Origin: Sphingobacteriales bacterium
GTDB taxonomy: Bacteria; Bacteroidota; Bacteroidia; Chitinophagales; Chitinophagaceae
Length of the DNA stretch: 5,708 nucleotides
Direction of reading: 5' to 3'
NCBI GenBank assembly: GCA_004294195.1
Contig: REAQ01000043.1
Location: 1 to 5,708, forward strand
The notes beneath the pieces were generated by a model. It saw only the letters and a program-made list of their open reading frames with translations. It searched no databases and had not been told where the DNA came from. Below, piece by piece: positions 1-5,517 of this stretch. The position numbers and the translations under genes were made by a program. Within the stretch, counting starts at the first letter, position 1, and each line of letters begins with the position of its first letter.

Positions 1-345
1 GGGGCCTACATCCGTATGTGTTTCCTCGTAGAACATGGTATTACGCCGCAAGCGTTGGATGAGCATCGCATCGGACCAATACTGTTGCGCGAAGAATGTA
101 CGTTCAGGAAGGAGATCCGGTTTGGCGATAAAGTGGAGATCGATCTGCATCTTTCCCGTGCAAGAAAAAACATGCTTCGCTGGTCTATAGAACATACCAT
201 CACGCGGAATGGCGAACTATCCGCTGTTATCAAGGTGGATGGATCCTGGATCAGTATGGACAAGCGTAAAATGGCCGCACCGCCGGATTCTTTTGTAACT
301 GTATTTGAGCAGATGCCCCGGTCGGCAGAATTTCACTACTATTGA
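1..345 (+). CDS. Acyl-CoA thioesterase, hotdog fold (5'-truncated by window edge)
   Basis: The reading frame is open from base 1 and ends at TGA 343-345, giving 114 visible residues. It reads like the C-terminal three quarters of a 4HBT/YbgC-type acyl-CoA thioesterase, a family of about 130-160 residues that hydrolyses acyl-CoA thioesters. The opening residues GAYIRMCFLVEHGI resemble the N-x-x-Y-x-x-x-x-E helix of that family. The following strands, from 'RIGPILLREECTFRKEIRFGDKV' (central part RKEIRFGDKVEI) through RWSIEHTITRNGEL to AVIKVDGSWIS, follow the usual hotdog beta-sheet pattern. The catalytic Asp and the HVNN-like segment expected near the N-terminus would lie left of the window and cannot be checked. 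The ATG at 16 is internal and not the true start. The substrate cannot be inferred. Family assignment is by pattern recognition only. Confidence 0.8.
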   Translation, partial: GAYIRMCFLVEHGITPQALDEHRIGPILLREECTFRKEIRFGDKVEIDLHLSRARKNMLRWSIEHTITRNGELSAVIKVDGSWISMDKRKMAAPPDSFVTVFEQMPRSAEFHYY

Positions 346-360
346 TTCTGACAGTTATCG

Positions 361-368
361 TAAATTTG
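361..368 (+). promoter_or_regulatory. Bacteroidota-type -7 element TAAATTTG before the rhodanese-thioredoxin gene
   Basis: TAAATTTG is an exact match to the Bacteroidota -7 consensus TAnnTTTG. It is followed by GAA and then ATG 372. No TTTG-like -33 element sits at the usual 19-21 nt spacing; the nearest TTG, at 342-344, is only 16 nt away. The distance to ATG implies a transcript starting at or next to the initiation codon. This supports the start at 372 and a promoter separate from that of the thioesterase gene. Confidence 0.5.
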
Positions 369-371
369 GAA

Positions 372-1067
372 ATGACCAGATTTACTTTATTTCTGTTATT
401 GATGTTACTGACCGTATCCTGCAACAGTACCGCGCAGACCGCTTTGCCTGTCGAGGATTTTTCCAAAGCCATCCAGCAACCCAATGTACAGATCCTTGAT
501 GTGCGAACGATTGGCGAGTACAACTCCGGGTTTCTGAAAAACGCCTTACAGGCAGACTGGAATAACAAGCAACAATTTGCAGATAGAACGCAACATCTGG
601 ATAAATCCAAGCCAGTATATGTTTATTGCCTGAGTGGAGCAAGGAGTGGAGCGGCCGCGGAACAACTGCGCGCACAAGGATACAATGCCATCAACCTGGA
701 AGGCGGAATGAATGCCTGGAAACGTGCAGGAAAGCCTGTTGAGGGATTGAAGGAAGTTGCACAGATGTCTGCTGATGATTATTCAACATTGACATCCGCT
801 GCATCCATGGTGCTGGTGGATTTCGGCGCAACCTGGTGCCCGCCCTGCAAAAAGATGGAACCCGTGATCCAGAGGCTGAAAGTGAAAATGGATAAAAAAG
901 TACAGATCAGTTATGTGGATGGCGGACAACATACGGCACTAATGGATCAGCAAAAAGTAGAGGCCCTGCCCACCTTCATACTCTACAAATCCGGTAAGGA
1001 AGTCTGGCGTAAGCAAGGTCTCGTGACAGAAGAAGAGTTTACCCAGGTGATCAACCGGTTTCAATGA
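372..1067 (+). CDS. Rhodanese-thioredoxin fusion lipoprotein
   Basis: The protein has 231 residues. The N-terminus MTRFTLFLLLMLLTVSC is a lipoprotein signal with lipid-acceptor Cys17, so the mature protein is probably membrane-anchored outside the cytoplasm. Residues ~27-124 form a rhodanese domain, with ILDVRTIGEY and the active-site loop CLSGARS (Cys86, CxxGxR type). Residues ~133-231 form a thioredoxin domain, with LVDFGATWCPPCKKMEP (redox pair Cys156/Cys159) and the cis-Pro in ALPTF (Pro200). Inferred role: envelope thiol-disulfide or sulfane-sulfur chemistry; the partner is unknown. The usual GHIxGA after the first rhodanese motif reads GFLKNA here, so the His is missing. ATG 372 is preferred over in-frame TTG 342, which overlaps the thioesterase stop, because it gives a compact signal peptide and sits just after a -7 element. 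The stop overlaps the next gene's ATG (ATGA, 1064-1067), indicating translational coupling. Confidence 0.9.
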   Translation: MTRFTLFLLLMLLTVSCNSTAQTALPVEDFSKAIQQPNVQILDVRTIGEYNSGFLKNALQADWNNKQQFADRTQHLDKSKPVYVYCLSGARSGAAAEQLRAQGYNAINLEGGMNAWKRAGKPVEGLKEVAQMSADDYSTLTSAASMVLVDFGATWCPPCKKMEPVIQRLKVKMDKKVQISYVDGGQHTALMDQQKVEALPTFILYKSGKEVWRKQGLVTEEEFTQVINRFQ

Positions 1068-1768
1068 TTAGATCCAACCCTTGGTTGAGAACGCTTTTCA
1101 GCCTTGCTCTCTATGTTTCCGTGTATTACATCCTCTTTAGGGATTTGCGCAGCATTGGTCTATTGGTGTTGGTGATTGTGGTTCATGAATTAGGCCATTA
1201 TTTAGCCATGCGGGCATTCGGATATCGCAATCTTGAAATGATGTTTGTGCCGATGTTAGGCGCTTATGTCTCGGGTCAACATGAATCCGTGGAACCTGCG
1301 AAGCGGCTCATCGTATTGTTTGCCGGGCCCATTCCCGGCCTGGTGTTAGGGACGATGTTCGGCATGTTGTACTCATACCAGCATCACTATATCCTCTATT
1401 TGCTGGCCTTGATGTTTATAATGCTGAATCTTTTCAACCTGATCCCAATAGCTCCCATGGATGGAGGCCAGATCCTGAATATTCTTTTCCCAGGAATTCA
1501 ACGATCCCTTCAAACGATTTTTATCCTGTTGGCCACAGCTGTGATTACCTATATGATGGTATTCTACAAATCATATATCCTCGCATTACTGATCCTGCTA
1601 TTGGCATCTCGCTTGTTCAGGCTTTGGCAGCGTCAACCGATGCAGGAGCAGGAGCATAAAAAAACTGAGCCCCTTTCGGCGCTCAGTCGGAATGAAAAGA
1701 TCATGTTCATCACCCTCTGGGTGGTTGCCATCATCATCCCCTTGCAAACTCTGTATCGCGTAATTTAG
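1064..1768 (+). CDS. M50 / site-2 protease family intramembrane metalloprotease
   Basis: The protein has 234 residues and is strongly hydrophobic, with about six or seven membrane segments (roughly 10-24, 30-47, 83-101, 107-128, 150-167, 169-185, 213-230). The zinc-binding and catalytic motif HELGH is at 41-45. The third-ligand motif NLIPIAPMDGG is at 125-135, with Asp133. FAGPIPG at 86-92 matches the conserved GP region between them. No PDZ or CBS domain is present, so this is a minimal S2P-like enzyme. Family members cleave membrane proteins within the bilayer; the substrate is unknown. Translation is coupled to the upstream rhodanese-thioredoxin lipoprotein by the ATGA overlap. The tail after residue 185 contains the polar stretch QEQEHKKTEPLSALSRNEK, whose DNA also forms the terminator of the opposite-strand yceI transcript. 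The stop TAG overlaps the yceI stop. The family call is firm; the biological role is not. Confidence 0.9.
   Translation: MIRSNPWLRTLFSLALYVSVYYILFRDLRSIGLLVLVIVVHELGHYLAMRAFGYRNLEMMFVPMLGAYVSGQHESVEPAKRLIVLFAGPIPGLVLGTMFGMLYSYQHHYILYLLALMFIMLNLFNLIPIAPMDGGQILNILFPGIQRSLQTIFILLATAVITYMMVFYKSYILALLILLLASRLFRLWQRQPMQEQEHKKTEPLSALSRNEKIMFITLWVVAIIIPLQTLYRVI
1658..1687 (-). terminator. Rho-independent terminator for yceI, embedded in the M50 protease gene
   Basis: Read on the minus strand, ACTGAGC (1687-1681) pairs perfectly with GCTCAGT (1670-1664). Inside the stem there is a G-G mismatch, then CC/GG closing a GAAA tetraloop. Six Ts follow directly (1663-1658), or seven counting the last stem base. 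This is the classical stem plus U-tract form. It lies 78 nt past the yceI stop and inside the coding part of the convergent protease gene (codons for about residues 198-208). On the plus strand the A-tract precedes the hairpin, so it should not act as a U-tract terminator for the protease transcript. Confidence 0.82.
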
Positions 1769-2319
1769 AGTTCTACTTTATCGATCTGTATATTCACATG
1801 CAGCTTCACTTCATTGCTTACTACAGCTCCACCCGTTTCTGTAAGTACATCCCACTGTAAGCCAAAATCTTTACGGAGGATCTTACCATTCAATTCAAAG
1901 CCAGCCTTAGTTTTACCGTAGAATGGATCTTTATTGGTTCCCAGATACTCTACATCCAGTGTTACTGATTTGGTGACATCGCGGATGGTGAGGTCACCAA
2001 CCAGTGTATAATTGTCGCCGCTTTTTGTAAAGCTGGTACTTTTAAATTTCAACTCAGGGAAATTGGCTGCGTCAAAGAAATCCGCACCTTTCAGATGACC
2101 ATCGCGTGCTTCAGCACCTGTATCAATGCTATTGACGTCTGCTGAAAATTCAATCTGTGCATCGGCGAAATCATCACCGCTGGATACCACTTTACCAGAG
2201 AAGTTCTTGAATTTACCGGTTACGGTAGTGATCACCAGGTGCTTCACCTTGAAGGAGATCTCGCTGTGCATGGTATCTATGGCCCATGTAGTTGTTACTG
2301 CTGCTGTTGCTGTTGACAT
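1765..2319 (-). CDS. YceI family protein (cytoplasmic form)
   Basis: The protein has 184 residues and is a single YceI-like lipocalin-type beta-barrel domain, a family that binds isoprenoid or other amphiphilic molecules. Visible family features are WAIDTMHSEISFKVKHL at 12-28, the conserved block EARDGHLKGADFFDAANFP at 70-88, and LVGDLTIRDVTKSVTLDVEY at 106-125. There is no signal peptide: the N-terminus MSTATAAVTTTW is polar, so the protein is expected in the cytoplasm, unlike periplasmic E. coli YceI. The frame stays open upstream to 2547, but that extension runs antisense-frame through the AraC gene and is not YceI-like. The ATG at 2319 also follows a good promoter, so it is chosen. The gene lies 82 nt downstream of an AraC-type regulator on the same strand. 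Its stop overlaps the stop of the convergent protease gene. Ligand and exact role are unknown. Confidence 0.92.
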   Translation of the reverse strand: MSTATAAVTTTWAIDTMHSEISFKVKHLVITTVTGKFKNFSGKVVSSGDDFADAQIEFSADVNSIDTGAEARDGHLKGADFFDAANFPELKFKSTSFTKSGDNYTLVGDLTIRDVTKSVTLDVEYLGTNKDPFYGKTKAGFELNGKILRKDFGLQWDVLTETGGAVVSNEVKLHVNIQIDKVEL

Positions 2320-2341
2320 AATAATCAGGTTTTTTAAATTC

Positions 2342-2355
2342 GATGTTGTAACATC
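2342..2355. promoter_or_regulatory. Perfect 14-bp palindrome at the yceI transcription start (candidate operator)
   Basis: The sequence is GATGTT-GT-AACATC on the plus strand: two perfect 6-bp arms around a 2-bp centre. It begins at the last base of the yceI -7 element and covers the expected transcription start. That position is typical for a repressor site. A 2-nt loop is too short for a stable RNA hairpin, which favours a DNA-level site for a dimeric regulator. The protein that binds it is unknown; the adjacent AraC regulator is possible, but AraC sites are usually direct repeats. Confidence 0.5.
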
Positions 2356-2386
2356 AAAATTACAGCAGTTGTTCACAGCCGACAAT
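2355..2386 (-). promoter_or_regulatory. yceI promoter, Bacteroidota -33/-7 type
   Basis: On the minus strand the -33 element ATTG (2386-2383) is separated by 20 nt from TAATTTTG (2362-2355). The second element exactly matches TAnnTTTG. The consensus spacing between TTTG and TAnnTTTG is 19-21 nt, so both elements and the spacing fit. Transcription should start near 2348-2351, giving a leader of about 30 nt before ATG 2319. This is the only promoter in the window with a convincing -33 element. Confidence 0.7.
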
Positions 2387-2401
2387 TGAAAAACGATGGT
2401 C

Positions 2402-3298
2402 TTAATGGTATTTTTTACGGATGTGGTCCCTGAATTCCGAAAAGCTTTGGTTTTGCTGCTGTCTGAACAGCTTGCTGAAGTGACTGGGGTCATCAAAGCC
2501 GAGCGTATAAGCCACTTCCTTAGCCGTGATATCGGCAAAGCCGGCATATCGCTTCGCCTCCAGCATGATACGGTTCAGGATATAGTCCTTTGCCGAAGTC
2601 CCCGTTTCAACAGAGATCACTTCGTTCAGGTGATTGGGGGTGATATGCAGTTCGCGAGCGTAATCTGCCACCTTATGCCATTCATGGTAGTGGTTTTCCA
2701 ACTGGTCCCTGAATTGCTTTACAATCTGTGCCTTTGTATGTGTCCGCGTTTCAACTTGTATGCTGCTTTGCTGTGAGAACCGCTTGCATTCCAGGAGAAA
2801 TAATTTCAGCCATGAACCGATCCCATCCAGATAGAAGGGTTTGCGGGCGATGTATTCTTCCTGGATATGAAGAACAAGGTGCTCAAGTCCATGGCTGTCC
2901 ATCTCATCGGTCAGGTGAAACGGTGCGAGGTCATCACACCTGAAAAAGAATCCGGTGTCTTCGATCCAGTGCTGGGATAAACCTTGCTCATGAAGGAAGT
3001 CTGGAGTGAACAACAACACAAATCCTTTTGCGCCAGGATTCATTTGTACATGGTGCACTTGCTCAGGTGTGAGAAAATAAATGGTATCGTTTTTCACATC
3101 GTAAGACCTGAAATCAATGTGGTGCTGACCACTTCCTTTCCTTACCCAGAGAATGGTATAGTAGTTATGTCGATGGGGTTCCAAAGCCTGACCCGGATGT
3201 TGCATAGACTCTATCTGCTCCATGGTCCTGAACACAAAAGAAGCCGGCATGCCGTTCTCCTTTAGCGTCACCCTGTCTACCTGATGTCTCTTGACCAT
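2402..3298 (-). CDS. AraC family transcriptional regulator
   Basis: The protein has 298 residues from ATG 3298. The N-terminal half resembles an AraC-type cupin sensor domain: EPHRHNYYTILWVRKGSG at about 40-57, then DTIYFLTPEQVHHVQM at about 71-86. The C-terminal ~100 residues carry the two helix-turn-helix motifs of the family: VADYARELHITPNHLNEVIS (about 210-229), and AKEVAYTLGFDDPSHFSKLF (about 259-278) followed by the conserved FR..R end. It therefore acts as a cytoplasmic DNA-binding regulator; the inducer is unknown. In-frame TTG 3304 is two codons upstream. ATG 3298 is preferred because TAAATTTG ends 3 nt before it. ATG 3250 is also possible but would shorten the sensor domain. The downstream neighbour yceI, 82 nt away on the same strand, is the most obvious candidate target. 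Confidence 0.92.
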   Translation of the reverse strand: MVKRHQVDRVTLKENGMPASFVFRTMEQIESMQHPGQALEPHRHNYYTILWVRKGSGQHHIDFRSYDVKNDTIYFLTPEQVHHVQMNPGAKGFVLLFTPDFLHEQGLSQHWIEDTGFFFRCDDLAPFHLTDEMDSHGLEHLVLHIQEEYIARKPFYLDGIGSWLKLFLLECKRFSQQSSIQVETRTHTKAQIVKQFRDQLENHYHEWHKVADYARELHITPNHLNEVISVETGTSAKDYILNRIMLEAKRYAGFADITAKEVAYTLGFDDPSHFSKLFRQQQNQSFSEFRDHIRKKYH

Positions 3299-3301
3299 TC
3301 C

Positions 3302-3309
3302 CAAATTTA
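3302..3309 (-). promoter_or_regulatory. -7 element TAAATTTG immediately before the AraC-type gene
   Basis: On the minus strand TAAATTTG (3309-3302), an exact TAnnTTTG match, is followed by GGA and then ATG 3298. The sequence and the 3-nt gap are the same as at the rhodanese-thioredoxin gene. No -33 TTG is seen 19-21 nt upstream. If used, the mRNA would begin at or next to the start codon. Confidence 0.5.
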
Positions 3310-3332
3310 GCCCTTAATTGGTTATTTTTTTC

Positions 3333-3340
3333 GATCTTGG
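3333..3340 (+). promoter_or_regulatory. Degenerate -7-like element before rlmK
   Basis: GATCTTGG matches TAnnTTTG at four of six fixed positions and is followed by CAGC and then ATG 3345. Across the 15 bases ending in the start codon it agrees with the tsaC upstream sequence (TATCTTTGCACCGTG) at 12 positions, with the same 4-nt gap. No convincing -33 element is present. The call is weak and rests on the shared placement. Confidence 0.25.
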
Positions 3341-3344
3341 CAGC

Positions 3345-4292
3345 ATGGTTCCCGAAGGAAAGTACCTGATGTTCCGCAACAGGCTTGAGAAGGTGTACAA
3401 GCATCGTGCAAAACTTGCCCGCCGGCAGAACATTAGTTGTTATCGGCTTTATGACCGCGATCTACCGGAGTTTCCCCTGATCATTGAAGTATACGAGGAT
3501 TCCATCTATGTGGCAGAGTATAAGGCCAATCATGACTTGTGTGATGAAGACTACGCCTTCTGGCTTGATGCAAGTTTAGATATGTTGGAGCAGGTTACCG
3601 GTGCGCCCAGCGAACGTATTTTTTGTAAACGCAGGGAAAGAAAAGCAGATCGGCAGAGCCAGTACCAGAAGATTAGTGAGAAAGGGGAGGAAGTAGAAGT
3701 AGGGGAAGGAGGGTTGAAGTTCTTGGTTAATTTGCACGATTACCTGGATACGGGTTTGTTTCTTGATCACCGGATGACGAGGGACATGGTTCGCAAAGAA
3801 GCAAAAGAAAAGCGCTTTTTGAACCTGTTTTGTTACACGGGTTCGTTTACGGTGTATGCTGCAGACGGTGGCGCCACCAGTTCTGTTTCCATCGATCTTT
3901 CCAATACCTATATTGATTGGGCGCAGCGCAATATTCAACTAAACAAACTGAGCGGTCCTGCACATCAGTATATCAAAGGCGACGTGCTGCAGGTTTTACC
4001 TGGATTGAAGGATGAACATTTTGACCTGGTGGTGCTGGATCCGCCCAGCTTTTCCAACAGCAAGATGATGAAAGATTTCCTGGATATTCAACAGGATCAT
4101 GTGGAACTCATTCATCTTTGCCTGCAGAAAATGACAACAGGCGGAATATTATATTTTTCTACCAACCTGCGCACTTTTGTGCTTGATAAAGATGCTATCA
4201 AAGCCAGTTCTATCAAAGACATCACCAGGGCCACAACACCTTTTGATTTTGAAGGGAAGTTGTTGCGATGGTGTTATAAGATAGTGAAATAG
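3345..4292 (+). CDS. rlmK: Stand-alone RlmK-type 23S rRNA (guanine-N7) methyltransferase
   Basis: The protein has 315 residues and resembles the C-terminal (RlmK) half of E. coli RlmKL, which makes m7G2069 in 23S rRNA using S-adenosylmethionine. The N-terminal part RNRLEKVYKHRAKLARRQ, then CYRLYDRDLPEFPL, matches the linker/PUA-like start of that half. The Rossmann methyltransferase core follows: DYLDTGLFLDHR (132-143), SAM motif I FLNLFCYTGSFTVYAA (158-173), an acidic SAM ribose contact in SIDLS (Asp184), and the catalytic-type DPPSFSNSK (232-240). The THUMP and RlmL (m2G2445) half is absent, so only one of the two RlmKL activities is expected here. ATG 3345 is chosen. ATG 3369, which has an AAGGAA-like sequence upstream, is an alternative and would remove eight residues. 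The gene is divergent from the AraC gene. The family call is strong; the exact modified base is inferred from homology. Confidence 0.87.
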   Translation: MVPEGKYLMFRNRLEKVYKHRAKLARRQNISCYRLYDRDLPEFPLIIEVYEDSIYVAEYKANHDLCDEDYAFWLDASLDMLEQVTGAPSERIFCKRRERKADRQSQYQKISEKGEEVEVGEGGLKFLVNLHDYLDTGLFLDHRMTRDMVRKEAKEKRFLNLFCYTGSFTVYAADGGATSSVSIDLSNTYIDWAQRNIQLNKLSGPAHQYIKGDVLQVLPGLKDEHFDLVVLDPPSFSNSKMMKDFLDIQQDHVELIHLCLQKMTTGGILYFSTNLRTFVLDKDAIKASSIKDITRATTPFDFEGKLLRWCYKIVK

Positions 4293-4315
4293 GCATTGGG
4301 CATTGGGCATTGGGC
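4292..4315. repeat. Three-copy GGCATTG heptamer tandem repeat
   Basis: GGCATTG occurs three times in a row (4292-4298, 4299-4305, 4306-4312), with a partial fourth unit GGC at 4313-4315. The first G is the last base of the rlmK stop codon. The array fills most of the 36-bp gap between the convergent rlmK and lipase genes. Similar short heptamer arrays are known between genes in other bacteria, notably cyanobacterial STRR sequences. No terminator hairpin with a T-tract is present in this gap. Confidence 0.85.
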
Positions 4316-4328
4316 GGGTGCATCCACA

Positions 4329-5405
4329 CTACTGTAGATAAATCTTCCTCGTCAGCCATTCATAGGGTTCAAAGAAATGATGTTGGAACACTTGGTCTGC
4401 AGGCTTATCAAACTTAGCGTGATAAGATGAATCAGTGATGAGTACAATGGGCACGCCGGCGCGCATATAGTTCATTGATGAGGCGTAGACGGGTTCCCTG
4501 AGTTGCGGCAGGTATTTTTTAACTTGCGGATAAAGTTTTTTTCCGAGGTATTTGGAGAATCTCTTGTTGGCCTTGGCACTTCCCTTATCCAGTTTATTAT
4601 ACACGCCGTTGAGATACCACCGCACCAGCATTTTTTGTTTTTTCAAGGCCGGCTTAATATTGGTGAAGGGATTAACGCCATTGAAATCATCAAGGGTCTG
4701 AATCGAGAAAGCCGATTCCGGTACCCAGTCAGCTGCGTTCACAACAGTATAACTTTTGCCATTGCGCGTGATGTAATCATAGTCGTATGCATAATACAGA
4801 TTCCCCGGTTTGGGTGCTGCGCTGCAATAGGTCCTGAATGAAATATCTTTTGCGATTCCTCCTTCCTGCTGCAGATAATACAAGTAAGAGGTGGTCAGGA
4901 AACTTAATGCACCACCCTGGCTGTGACCAAAGATGATAAAATTCTTTACATTCTTTTCCGCGTATAGTTTTTTGATTTGTGTGACCATCTCAGGCGCCAT
5001 GTGAGCAAGCCCGATCGTCCAGCCCACATGAACGGAAGCATTTGCATTTTCGGCAAGCTTGTAGTTGAATATGGTGCTGTCGTTGATTTGGATTTTTCCT
5101 GTTGCAGGCGTCATGGCTGAATAGAAATTCTCCAGCCAGCTACTGGCGTGCTGCACGGTACCACGGATGCAGATCACGGCAGTTTGGTCTGGCCGCAGCC
5201 ATACATCAAAGATATTCTTCAGTCCCACTTCCGGCGAGCGGTACAACATGGTTGCGGTATTGCAACTGTCTTTGCCGGCGTAACTCTTTGCGCCGAGGTC
5301 AAGTAAATCGATGTATTCCTTCGGCTGAAAACCGACGGGTGTGATTTGTGCCGATGTGTTGAGGCCGATGAATAGGGTAGTAAAAAGGATCCAGCTTTTC
5401 TTCAT
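4329..5405 (-). CDS. Secreted class 3 lipase family protein
   Basis: The protein has 358 residues. MKKSWILFTTLFIGLNTSA followed by Q is a Sec signal peptide with likely cleavage after Ala19. The mature protein is an alpha/beta hydrolase of the lipase class 3 (Rhizomucor lipase-like) type. AVICIRGTVQHASSWLENF (about 76-94) corresponds to the oxyanion strand region. FIIFGHSQGGALSF contains the nucleophile elbow GHSQG, with Ser162. VNAADWVP supplies the likely catalytic Asp226, and QHHFFEPY near the end the likely catalytic His342 or His343. The Asp-to-His distance of about 116 residues is longer than usual for the fold and includes a Lys-rich segment around 254-301. The frame extends upstream to 5474, but ATG 5405 starts the signal peptide. 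It probably acts on esters or lipids outside the cytoplasm; the substrate is unknown. The gene is convergent with rlmK and divergent from tsaC. Confidence 0.88.
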   Translation of the reverse strand: MKKSWILFTTLFIGLNTSAQITPVGFQPKEYIDLLDLGAKSYAGKDSCNTATMLYRSPEVGLKNIFDVWLRPDQTAVICIRGTVQHASSWLENFYSAMTPATGKIQINDSTIFNYKLAENANASVHVGWTIGLAHMAPEMVTQIKKLYAEKNVKNFIIFGHSQGGALSFLTTSYLYYLQQEGGIAKDISFRTYCSAAPKPGNLYYAYDYDYITRNGKSYTVVNAADWVPESAFSIQTLDDFNGVNPFTNIKPALKKQKMLVRWYLNGVYNKLDKGSAKANKRFSKYLGKKLYPQVKKYLPQLREPVYASSMNYMRAGVPIVLITDSSYHAKFDKPADQVFQHHFFEPYEWLTRKIYLQ

Positions 5406-5409
5406 AACC

Positions 5410-5417
5410 CAAAGAAA
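5410..5417 (-). promoter_or_regulatory. Near-consensus -7 element before the lipase gene
   Basis: On the minus strand TTTCTTTG (5417-5410) matches TAnnTTTG at five of six fixed positions (T instead of A at the second base). It is followed by GGTT and then ATG 5405. No -33 TTG lies at the proper distance. Position and gap match the other start-proximal elements in the window. Confidence 0.38.
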
Positions 5418-5505
5418 CAAAAAAGGCAGTATATGGTTCTGGCTCGTATAAATAGGCCTTGAGCGGGCAATCAAAAGCCACTCGGCAGATTGTTTAGCCT
5501 TTGGT

Positions 5506-5513
5506 TATCTTTG
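5506..5513 (+). promoter_or_regulatory. -7 element TATCTTTG immediately before tsaC
   Basis: TATCTTTG is an exact TAnnTTTG match and is followed by CACC and then the GTG start at 5518. The nearest TTG upstream (5490-5492) is only 13 nt away, so no standard -33 element is evident. If used, the transcript begins at or next to the GTG, with no room for a ribosome binding site. Confidence 0.5.
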
Positions 5514-5517
5514 CACC

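Noticed and set aside
342..371. TTG start at 342 for the rhodanese-thioredoxin gene, overlapping the thioesterase stop
   Set aside because: ATG 372 gives a compact lipoprotein signal and follows a -7 element. The TTG would put ten extra residues, including an acidic one, before the signal. Coupling to the thioesterase gene cannot be fully excluded.
251..675. Minus-strand open frames opposite the thioesterase and rhodanese genes
   Set aside because: They are shadows of strong plus-strand genes, with Cys/Arg-rich, low-plausibility translations.
2320..2547. In-frame N-terminal extension of the YceI protein (76 extra residues)
   Set aside because: The extension overlaps the AraC gene in another frame, runs through the yceI promoter and palindrome, and has no YceI-like content. 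The domain begins right after ATG 2319.
2126..2776. Plus-strand open frames opposite yceI and the AraC gene (2126-2389, 2396-2776)
   Set aside because: They are antisense to well-supported genes and show no recognisable domains or gene-like context.
4404..4426. Inverted repeat CTTATC / GATAAG with an 11-nt loop as an rlmK terminator
   Set aside because: The stem is short and AT-rich with no following T-tract, and it lies well inside the lipase coding sequence. It is probably chance.
3576..4841. Open frames antisense to rlmK (3576-3938) and to the lipase (4503-4841)
   Set aside because: Both lie entirely opposite confident coding regions and show no family motifs.
5406..5474. Upstream start at 5474 for the lipase
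   Set aside because: It would place 23 residues before a typical Met-Lys-Lys signal peptide.
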